This document shows positions 47,642 through 59,600 of a stretch of 64,000 bases of DNA, in pieces; positions within the stretch are counted from its first letter, which is position 1; every line of letters begins with the position of its first letter. A model generated the notes under the pieces. The model was not told where the DNA came from. It searched no databases and was given only the letters and a program-made list of their open reading frames with translations. This stretch comes from Undaria pinnatifida. Lineage: Eukaryota; Sar; Phaeophyceae; Laminariales; Alariaceae. A program made the translations under genes and the position numbers. The DNA lies in assembly GCA_012845835.1 (NCBI GenBank), contig JABAKD010000005.1:1585075-1649074 (forward strand), given 5' to 3'.

Positions 47642-50600
47642 CTAGGGCATACAAAACGTTGCAAGACGCACGCGATGAAGTTCAGGCAGACCGAGTGCCG
47701 GTGGAAAGTCAGGCCGAAGGCATGTAGTTCGCCGGTGAGGGGATGCACGAGCAAAACATCTCATAAGACAGGTGTTAGAGCCGTTGAGGCTACGACATGG
47801 GGGCGACACATTTGGGTAAGCCTTTTTCTCACAATAAAGGTGGTTTCTCGCATGGAACAAGGCTTCTTTTCTAGATTTGCTTGTCTTTTTGCTCATCTCG
47901 GATGTATAATCTGCGTACACCTTGCTGCGTCTGCCTCCCTACACGTAACTCAGACCCAGAGTCGCTAAACAGGGTTTTCCGCTCCCTATGTGGCGTTGTA
48001 ATATCGTTACGGTAATGCTGTGTGCATAGGGTTGTTCTCTCAGTTGTTCAGACTGAGATCGGGCCAGTCGCGCGCGTGGTTTCGTACCTTGCTGAAAAAC
48101 GTACCTAGAACGTAGTTTTGTCGGCGCCACGTGAAAGCAAAATGCCTCCACTGCGATGTTTCACTCCCTAATGCAAAATCGTCGGAAATGCGCTTTATTT
48201 TTTCATGATTCTCGTCGTGTACCTAGGCCGTTGGGAGTTATCTTCCGAGACAAAGCAGGTACATTTTTGTCCAAATCAGTCTTCAGGAGACGTCTAAAGC
48301 TCCTAAGGCGAGTTACCTCAATAAAAACGTGGTGCACCTCTTATCATCGTAGCAGTCGTGAATGCTACGGTACGGTGTTATATTGTTGTATGCTTCCAAG
48401 TGTCGTAAAACATGTGACATTGTTGCACATGCATGGCACTGGGGCAGATATCCAAATTCGTCGCCTTTGTTAGCTTAAAAAAAGAGTAACATTCAAAAAG
48501 AAGAAATCCATTGTTGTTCCCACCAACCATTGTACTAGTAGGTTAAGGGGTCCAGTCACTGCTCGTGCCCACAAAATATGGTACCTTGGTATAGCTTACT
48601 ATTAATACCTCTGTCGTTGCACGCGTTCCGAACGGTTTTGTCGATAACGTGCTTCTTAACTGAGGACGCGTCCAGTTGTGGTTTTTTGGAATCTCGTTTT
48701 TGGTTCCAAACCATGTGCATACTACGTAGCATTAATAGTGTTGTGCACCTTGCCCATGGTGTTGCCCATATGATCGCGATGCTGAGGGAACACTGTTCGT
48801 CCAAGTCGAAGGTTAGAGGTTTGGAACTCGTCAAAACGACGATTCTCGGAAACAAAGAAGGGCCCCTCTCGCGTAGCCTGCGTCTGTTGTAGTCGTCCGT
48901 GGCGATTCCATTCGACCGTCTAAATACAACCGCCTCACACAAATGTCCTCACACAAATGTATAAATAATATCGCGCGTCTGTGTGGGATGCATTTATTTA
49001 CCTGCTTAACTGAGGATCCTTGGACGCATTTGGTTTTCCAAACGTCGCAATGGAATGACTCTCTACTTCGACCGGTGTTTTATATTATATGTAGAGGTCC
49101 TCAAGTGGAGATCCCTGGACATATTTGATGCTATCCCGACCTCATAACGCCTCCTTGCCGTAGTACCATCTCTCGCAGAACGGGGAATCCCACCGTCACG
49201 CGTGCAAAACTGAACGAACCTCATTTTGACCAAGCTACTCACCTGGGTCCCCATAATCTCTGCCTGGAAATCTACCGCGAAATCAGGAACGAGGCAAGGA
49301 TCGGTCAAGGCCGAGCCCGAGCTCCCGGTGAAGCCTTGACTCTCGAACAACTCGGGATCATCGACGATTGCCTGATGATATTTAATCGAAAGCGACGAAA
49401 AATGTTTGGACGATGGTAAGACTGGAGTTTTGTGTACGATGCAGGTCGCGCTCTTTGGCCAAACCTTTGGACAAATTTACTGTGGACGGCGTGCACTGTT
49501 TTGTTATTTTCCTGCAGGGTTGTTCGCCTGAGGAGCTCTAAGTTCCGCACTTAAAAACAACGTTTTGAGCTCTCTGAAATAGCAATGCCACGAACAAACC
49601 CCTGTAGGCTTGGGATATTTATCGATCGTTGTCATGCCCATTTCGTAACACGTTTGGAGACGTGCCTTGGATCCTCATCCGCAAAGAGACTACCCGATTT
49701 GTATTTTAGAAACTTAAACTGCTTCCAGATGAAAACTCCCATGGCCTAGGTATACTCAAAGAAAATATGGTGCATAAAAAAAGACGAAATTTCCGACGAG
49801 GTTCGTATGGGGTTGAAAGGAGCCCGTCATTCATAACTTTTTCAATACAAAATGTCCTACCTCTGTCGTAGCATGCGTTCTTGGCATATTGTTAGTATAT
49901 GACACATACATGCTATTAATAGCATGCTGCGATATGGGTACACCCGGGATCTGATCTGTTTCTTTGAGGCCGATGCACATTTGTTTTACTTCTATACCTA
50001 ACTCGCCCAAGAGCTCTCTTTTGAAAAAGAATCAGAAAAGCGAAACTCTCAAACCGGAAATCTCATCGTACAGCTTAGTTGAGTTTGTAAAACGTTCACA
50101 CTGTTTCAAAACGAAAACATCGTGAAGTTCGGGCGATTTAGGGGCGAATAACGGAACCCAGTGTCATTCTGCAAACGGTTCAGCCCAAACGTCGAATACA
50201 CCTCTATCGCCGCGCAGGTGAGATGATGGATGACTGATGATGGATGATGGATGATGGATGACGGGTGATGGTGTTGTTTCCCGCGTTTCACATTCGGTTT
50301 TTCTCCAGGCAAGTGTTTGAGGGGAGGTATATAATCGAGCGCTCCTGAAGTCAATGACCTGCGGGGATTATCCGAGAAGAGGGTGGTGCACCTATTTTTT
50401 TGCTGTGGCTGCTTCACTTGAGTGGCTCTATACCTCACCCAATATATCTGTTGTTGGCACGAATAGTGTGCACAACCATCGTATGAATCGACGGGTTTCG
50501 TACGGCATAGATGGGATTCCGGCGATGTTAGAGGTCTCATCTGTTCAACGGCCGCGGCCACCCCAAAACAGCTGGGCTAAACCTGCCAGCTCTATCGTAC

Positions 50601-53600
50601 CACGCGTCCCGGGGTAGGTATGCTGTAGGAATGGAGCTCCTACCGTGATCAATTGAGGGTCCTCGACGAAACCGTATTGTGCACGTCCGTACCGTAGAAT
50701 CTATCTCGTGTCGCGCGTTATGGTTTGACTCTTTCTTGGCAAAAACACTGCGGTTATTTCCTATCTACCGTCGTCGCGCGAACGTGGATCAGCGACCGAC
50801 CACGGTGGGGACGCTTCTAACAATGCCGGTGTGTGTGCTGTGAACGCATTTACACATGTTTGGGCACTGTATAACATGGAATTTGGTTGGTCATAGAGGT
50901 TTTGGGGCTCTAAAGGGGTTCAAAACCAAATGTACCGGCACTCTTTAGGGTACCGGCACTATTGAGAATAGGGCTACTGTATATAGTTACTATATTGAGA
51001 GAGTTCAGCTGTGCAGAGCAATTTTACCGGCACCCTACCGAGCAATGGCACTATTCTACGGGCACTACAAAAGAACCCTCGCGGCTGCAGCTGAGTGGCT
51101 AATAATTGGCAGAAAGGACCCCACCCCCTCCCCTGCTCAAACCCACCGCGCTAAGCATGTAGAAGTCCAGCACCCGCACTTGAGCGTTGGCGTCGGCGAT
51201 GGACTGAGCTTCCTCCCGTATCTGGATGAAGACTTGGTCCATGATCTCAACCAGCCAACTGTCCGCCTCGGTGCTCTGTCATAATAAATCACCCACGCGA
51301 CCGGAACATCGACAGCACGCATGTATTATTTGTTTTGTTAAACTCCCCCTTTCGCCTGCAGAGTTGACATGACCCGCTTTCGATTACCTTGGAGTACAGT
51401 TTATCGTGACTACAGTCGTGGCTACAGAATTTTCAAAAACGTTACCAAGGACCAAGGCTGGAGCAGCTTCATCATGTATAAGGACGAGTTCTACGATAGA
51501 GAGTTAAGTGGTTTTTGGCATTCTTGGTTCTTGAACGACGGGGCTCCTTAACCCGAACTCGTCGGAAACAGTGCCGCTATTGTTGGGCCATAATTTGATG
51601 CTTTGGTATGCCCAGGAGCCTTGGGCTTTCATCGGTGGGCCAGCACTGTCAATATCTCCCAAGAGACGTGAGCTACGACAGAGATACCATGATCACATCT
51701 TTTTCTGGATGACGGGGCTCCTCAACCGACGACGTGCGTGCTACGATAGAGGCGAAGCACGTTTTTCTTCCGAGAGTCCTCCGTATAGGAGGTCAAGACG
51801 TGTCCTTCTTAACCCGAAACACTGAATTGACGAAAAGCAAACTGCTGTGACACCGGATAAAACATCCCATGGCCTCGGTGTAGAACGAGAATCAGGCAAA
51901 ACAAAATGGCCTATTATTTTTTTTTTTTCCGACGATTTTTTTGGGTGAAGGAGCCCCGTCATTCAAAAACCGAAATCATAGCCAAAAAAAGGTATGCCTC
52001 GCTATCGTAGCACGGGTCCCGAATTCGTCGGAATATCGAAACAAAATGCATTTTTACGCCTAGGTCATGAGTCTATATTCCCCAAGTTGCACTTTCAGCT
52101 CGCTCAAAAATGAGTAACTTTGTTGGAGTTTGAGTGAGGCATTCAGCTCTTCAAGCGGGGATCGCTTCAGAACAAAGAATGGTTGGTGGTTGCTTCACCT
52201 CTACCGTAGCGGGTAAAAAAACAATGGTTGCTGTCATTCTACCATATCTCGGTACATGGAGTTTCCCCACTATGGTTTATTGCCCCTCCCAAGTGAAGAC
52301 CAGCCTAATAATCAGTTTTGATCATGTCACCTCTGCCGTCTCACACGTCGAGGGCCAATGCTACCGTAGGTTTGCATCATACGTTCAGGACCAAGGCTAG
52401 GGCACGAGTATGGTCACGTATACGGCTAAGGATACGGAGGGCGGGTCGCGTTTAGATCCAAGGCGACGGCGCAGTGGGGTGGCCTTTACCGCTAAGGTTA
52501 TGGTAGTACCTCGAAATATTGTATTAGCAGGCTCGTTAAGGGCGAAGGCTACGGCAAGAGGGTCATGTGGAGGTCCAAGACTGTGGCGCAGTGAGGTCAT
52601 GCTTACCTGGTACAGGCCAAATCTAAGGTAGTGGCGTCATCTTTATAGGACAAGGCTACGGTTGAGGGGTCACGTTTAAAGACGCCAAGGCTGTGATTGA
52701 AAGGCCGCGTTTCGAGGGATCAATGGTAGGATGGTAAAAGGGTTTCCTTTAGGAACAAGGGTGCGGTAGGGTAGTCACGTGTAAAGCGACTCAGAATTCG
52801 GTGTAGAGGAGTAATGCTTAGGAACATGGCGCTTCGGTAGAGGGGTGGTCCTTATCAGCATAGGTGCACCATTTTGCTTCTGAGGCCCCTCTCCGTTCGG
52901 GGTCTTTATGCCTTTCTCGAAAACCGTTATGAGTCTAAACTACAAGAATGGTGCTTGAGGTTAAGTGATCCCATTGCGACTAGGTATACAACGAAAATTG
53001 TCTCGGGAAAAAATGTTGAAATTCGGACGATTTGAGGTTAAGATGCCCTGCCATTTAGAAAACGATTTAGCCAAAAAGCGCTACCTCCATCGTAGCACGC
53101 GTCTTAACACAGAACAGTGCTACGGGGGAGGGGTAACGTCACAGTCACGGCCAACATCACGTTTGGGAACAACGGTGGTTCCGTGTAACACCAGAGCTAC
53201 GGTGGGTGAGGGTGTGTGCTAATTCCATGCATATCGTATTACCGGCAGTCTGAAGCCCATAGACCATCATACCGCTACAACGCCGGGACTGGGAATGTCG
53301 GGGATTCTCCTACCGGGAAGGCATCGCGTACACCAAGCGCGACGCGCCGTGCGGTGTTCGGGGAGTCCCATGAAGGGCGAGCTGCATCCTTCTAAGATCC
53401 CCTTGTGAGGCGTACTCCGCACCTTGTGCGCGTACTTTCTTGCGTATCTGATGACAGCTTTGCAATTGTTTTTTAGAGTTCTGATGGTGTTTTTCCCCTT
53501 GGAGCGGGGGAGGGGCGTGCTATTGTTTTAGACATATCAAGGCTACTTCCGCCGAGGGGAGGTCACGTTCGGAGAGACCAAAGCTGCAGAGTAGGTTTGT

Positions 53601-56600
53601 GTCGTTGTGTCGTTCGTGGCTAAGGCTACGCGTAAGGGCGTCACGTTTAGATAAACCAAGCATATACACGGTGGTAGCTGTGTCGCACGCAGGGCCAAGG
53701 CCTCGGCTTTTTTCCCCCTCTAGGGCGAAGGCTATGGTAGAGGGGTCGCGTTTAGGTGAGAGGTGAGGGCGAGACTAAGGGGGGGGGGGGGGTGTCGCGT
53801 TTCAGACTTGCTTACGTTTTCAGTGAATATGAACACCGTCATTCGAGTGGCTACCGGCCTTGTGCTGTAAGGATTCACGAATATGAGCGTTTGTGGTTCA
53901 TGGCACGCGTGCTGTGTGGACTCACGGCAATCACCGCCATATATATGCATTTGATAGTGGAAATGCGCCAACTAAACAATGAATATTTTTTTTCCGTTTT
54001 GAGTGGGCACACTTCGAACACCGGGGCAACCTTCTTACCCTAGCATCGATCGTAAACAAAACGCGGTTTCTCTGGCTGCATTTGATGTATACGCTTGAAG
54101 CCGTAACTCGCGTAGCATTCCAACGACAATGTGTTTCAAACACAGAATCCAATCAAGAAGCGCATTCTCCGAGAGATGTAGCACTTTGTGGGTAATTGTT
54201 TAGTGAGCGCCCCGGGCCGGCGGGTTGTGGGTAATTGTTTAGTGAGCGCCCCGGGCGGGCGGGTCCGACTTAACCCTTTCCGAAACCCAAAGCGTCTCCC
54301 GTTGCAGAAATATGTTTTTTTCGCGTGTACCACGTGTTACTTCATCCTAGGGGCAACGCATGCTACGGTAGAGGTGTACCTTTTTTTGTTTTTTTTTTCT
54401 TTTCTGAATGACGGGGCTCCTTAACCCAAAATTGTCGGGAAAAAAAAAAATAATAGGCCATTTCTAATGCATGATTCTCGCTGTCTACCTAGGCGATGGA
54501 AATGTTGATCCGGTAGTCATGTATTTCTCTCTCCAGGTCGGTGTTAGAAAAAACATGTATGAGGATCGTGCCTTAGAAAGGCCTTAAGCTCCCCAATTGA
54601 GGAACCTCAGAAAAAACAACAATGGTTGGTGTACCTCTATCGTGGCACGCGTCGATTGGTCTACCCCGTTCGAGGTTTATTTCAAGTCCAGTTTAGGGTG
54701 AGGTCCAGAGGTCCTCACTCAAGTAATTTTATCAAAAATGGGCACCCCTAGTAGTACGAACACGTGCTGCTCCGGAAGCGTAGCACGTTTTTCCTACTGT
54801 AGTAGCTTTTGGAAAGCCGCCGCCTCTTTGGCTTGAGCTCGGTGAGCGTTCCGGTGGGTGCCGCGATGCGAGTAGCACGCTTTTGAGCAAGGCTACAACG
54901 GCAAGGGGTACCCCGCCCCTTTTTCACCACAGTACCTGGTGCTCAGCAGCCGCACGGGTGCCTCTCTACCCCACTGACCAAAACACGTTAGGTGGTTAGT
55001 TTGGCGCAACGTAGCCAACCATCCCATTAAGGATTCATATCGAAAAATTAATATAGCACGAACGAAGGACTATGGCCGCAAGGAACAAGAGGATCACCCG
55101 CGCTTTAAATAGTGACCTCGGGCCTCTACCAAACAAAACTGTAAACAACGATATGGCCCTTATGGTACCGTAGCTTTGTTCTTTGAGCCGAAGCCAGGAG
55201 GGCTGTTCGACTCACATAGTGAACGCTGTTGCGCTGTCAGTTGTGTGTTACGGTGCAATCAGCCTTGGATTGTACGTCGACCAGGGTATTGATTATCGGT
55301 TAAGGTTGGTTTGACATTTGGTTTGGTCTTGGTTCGGTCTTGCTTTAACCTTGTTTGGTTCGATCTTGTTATATCTTGCTTTGATGTTGGTTCGATATCG
55401 ATCTTGCTTGATTCTGCTTCGATTATGCTCTGACTTAGCTTCGATCTTCCTTTGATCTCCCTTCTATCTTGCTCCGAAAATTTACAACCGTCGTTTGTCG
55501 GGTGAGATAGCCCGCTCGTCGAGTCATCAGCTTCAGCAATGCTGATCGAGGGCACCACACCACTGTCACGCGTGCCTTTGTCGCAGACAGGACCAACCGC
55601 ACTCACCGGGAACCCCCTGGGAGATGGAAGATTGGCCAACAAAATCCTTCCTGTCACCCCGCGCTCTAGCAGTCTGGTGATGCCATCCTTCCAAGCAGAG
55701 ACGATTTCCTATAACGACAGCCGATCCGGGGGGCGTCGTGTGGCGGCCGTTAGACATTAGAAACATGTAGACCGAGTTTTAGAGACATGGTAGGCTACAT
55801 ATGCACCAAAGTTAACTCGTGGGGCTCATCATTCGAGGAGTACTGTGTCTTATCCATGCTGGGTGAACGGAACGTGCAGCCCGACGACCAAAACCCATGT
55901 CCCAGGAAAAAAACGTAATCATTCCGTAAAAAATGAACGGCATTCCAACGGCACTTCGACTATTTTGGGTTCCGGACGAGTCCCGGAATTTCCGAGAATA
56001 TAGCTTTGCCGGAAGGTGACGTACATCTGTGGTAGCACCCGTCTTATACGCCTTGGTGCTTCAGCGGGGGAGGCCTCGCACCTGAGTGGTGCTTACAGCA
56101 CACCAGAGTACGCCACACGCAGCAGGCCGGGCTTCTGGGGTCTAGAGCTTTGTCCGTGCTCCAAGAGCCGCAAGGCACGCTGGCGGAATGCCGATGGTGG
56201 TCGTCCTGCTACAGGCTCTTTCTAGACATACACCGTGTACATGCCACGATAGAGGGAGAGCCTACTATTTCTGCGGGGGTCCTCAAATAAATAAGGATTT
56301 AGCCGACGCCCCCCGTGTACCGACTTGGATGCTGAAATGAAATCTGACCCCGCCGAATAAAATCCAACGGTAAGACACAAGATGTTCAGATGGTGTCAGG
56401 TAAACTCACACTCAGTTTAGTAATCTTGGAGAGCCTCACGCTTGTCAGTGCGAAAACGGCTTCTGCAAAAGCACCGTTTGTATTGTAGCGCGCATGTATT
56501 TGATCGCTAGATATCGGTCGCAAACGGCGTCATTGTCTGGGTTAATAGGGCACAGACATTATCCGCGCGAGACCTGCAAGACATCCGCGGACGAAGCACC

Positions 56601-59600
56601 ATCTCTGGGCGTTCCATTGGAACTTCTTCATGGCGTATCCACCCCATTAAAAAAGATGACACGAAGCTTGACAGACAGTCGGTCACCACCGTGGTGTTCA
56701 GCACACGAGCACGCCACTGTAAATGACCTCAAAATCGAGTGGGTGCACGCGCCCCCTCCCTGGCTCAATAATATAATACATGGGTCATCTCTCTCGTATT
56801 AATAGGACCACGCGTCCACCGACTTTACTTCGAGTGAGTTGGACGCCTCGTGAAGTTTAGGCTCTCACCACCAAAATTACGGCAGAGACGCATGCTGCGG
56901 CACAGGTATCGGCCAATTTTGATAATGCTCTTCGATCAAGGAGCCCTGCACCCCTCGTCAAAACCGATCATGAAGGTGCAAACCGATGAGAAACGCTTTT
57001 GCTCGGATACATTCCGACTAGCATTGAATAAAACAAAGCGGTTTACGATAGAGGTTGCACGTAAAATTAGGCAAGCCGTTGTTTCCCCAATGGCGGCGCT
57101 CCTTAACTCGAAAAATTATCGGAACGCTCATCTTGTTTTTTGCTGTGTGAATATTGTTGTACCTCGGCCATGGGAGTGTTTTAATAATCATGTTTCATTC
57201 TCAGTTTACCCCAAACCAGTTGCAGGGTGTGACGGATAGAACCCTCTCAAGTGGGGAAATAAGTCTTCTAAAAACGGTGGTGCAATTTTTTACGCCATGT
57301 GTGTCAAACACAACCACTCTTCCATCGGGAGCGATGCCGGATATTCTCCTCGGTCGACGAGCCCCCGCCAACCGGAAGGCGGCGCGTTCTTTCTAAAACG
57401 TTCTACCACTACATCGTTGGCAGCAGCTTTCAATGGATGATCTAGAGGGTCTGGAACACACCCCGAAACAACACAAGCACAACTCATACAACAGGTTGTC
57501 TGTGGAATAAAAAGCGCCCATTGGCTGTACGTTGAGCGATATCCCTATACTTCCGAGATAATAGTCTATGGACGCTCTGACAGCCAACGCCCCGATACCG
57601 TGAAACATTCGTGAACAGAGCCATCGCACGGTAGGGATGCAGCAGAAGTTTCTAACAAACTTCAGAGCTCCCAACACGACGAGTTAGCTCAACATCTCAA
57701 CATCACCCTAAAAAATACTTTGAAGGCATTCGTTCGGACATCCCGACCAAGCTTCTAGATGCCTTAATAGTAGTAGTCCTAACAACAACATATATACCCT
57801 CGTGAAATTACTTGACTCATGACTTGCCGATAGTTCCTCACTTGAGGAGCTCAATTGGCCAGGACCATTACCAGAATCATTACCAGGAACATTAACAGGA
57901 ACATTACCAGGAACGTCATTTAACCGAAAACCAAAACATGCAATCCTTACCGTGGGATGGCTCACCGGTTGAGCCGCATACTACGCACCCCAACAACGGG
58001 AGCGAAGGAAGCGCTTGGAACTCCGTGGGTAAGGCTTCCTACGGTATCTATCATAAACGTATACATGCTTCGCTCTAGGTGCACCAACCGTTTTTTTCGT
58101 CATGCACACATGATTGTTGATTTGAAGAGGTGCGTGCCTCACTCAAACAGCCGTTTCGGAGACAAATATGCAGTTCTGCCCGTTGAACAAACGTATGTGG
58201 GCGTTAGGCGCACAACGAGTTCACCATTTTGCGCGAAAAATGAAATGCCCACGGCTTTCGGGTAAAAAAAGCCCTGACGTTCACATCCTTGTGTTGCCAG
58301 GACGTGCTACCTCTCTCCATGGTAACACGAGTCGGCAGAGGTGTAACACTTCCTTTGGCCCAACAGTTCCCGACCGGACGTGGGTTCACACCTCAGGGAC
58401 TTCCTGGTGTTGATACTATAGATTACAACAATAACACTCTTATATGCCTGGTATGTCAACTACCAATAATACCTACCGTAGAGCATGCGATTACTAATCG
58501 AGTTGTTCTCTCGTATTTTCGAGCAGTCAGGGTTTGGGTTCGGGGTGAATCTCACGCAGCAAGGAGCGACTCGTGTTACCATTAGAGGTAGCACACGTGT
58601 TTTGGCGAAATCCAGTTGGGAGTGACGTCGCTCCTTGGCCATCCAGTCCCGATTAACGTATCATCTGCGTTGCTCAGAATTGTTTGTTGGGTACCTAAGG
58701 CCATGGGAATGTTCATCTGGCCGCACGTTCCGGTTTTCTCATGATTAGCCTTGCTTCAGGCACGGGAGTCCTTGAACCAGGTCTCTCGGAAACCGTTGGT
58801 GCTGCCCCCATCGCAGAAGCCTTCCAACTCGAACAATGTTGAGGTCCACGCTTCTATCATGTGCCGGTAGCACGCACCAGATTTAGAGCCACCAACGAGT
58901 TGTCAAAACACCCCCCTGAGATAAACCCCGCACACACACCCATGTTTTGCTTCTCAACCGAACAGCGTCCATTGGCTCACGGTGCACGTTGAGCGGATAG
59001 GACCCTACGTGAAATAGCCTTACAACGAAAACGAGGATCAAAATCATCCAGTTCGTGCTCAAGACACTTACCCTAGCCATGGGAGCAAACGAAAGGGTTG
59101 GGACGCCGTCGGTGACCTCGAACACATTCTCGAAAGCAATCGGGTCCGAATAATCAGCCCCTCCTGAAGCGTAACGAGCCGCCGCGTCCAATAAGTGTCC
59201 CGGTTCGCTACCGCCAACAGCGACGACGTGCGTGTAGTCTACGGATGGGCCGGGAAAATTGCACCCACGCGGTGGACGGGGCGAGCAAGCGCAGTACGGG
59301 TAGCGTTAGTTTCGTGCCCACGTCGAGCATACTATAGGGTAGAACATCTACGTTACAAATTAGTACGTACGGCGTGTTGGTTGAAGTTGCGAGCTACATG
59401 TGACAATATCATTCCAATAATTGTTTTTGTGGGCTCTCTCTTGAAGGTGCCTATAACTGTCCGAATCATTGACGTTGAGAAAAAGTTAGGAAACATATGC
59501 TACCGTGGTATCCCATGAACCAAGAATGAAACGAACAACATGTTTCAAAATTCACTTAGAAAGGGTGTTCCGACGATTTTTTTTTCTACGCTCCGTGGGG

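Noticed and set aside
47645-47760. Peptide LVHPLTGELHAFGLTF upstream of the gene 2 terminal exon
   Set aside because: It recalls the family's YGLT segment, but the frame does not join the last exon and a matching segment already exists at 49243-49371.
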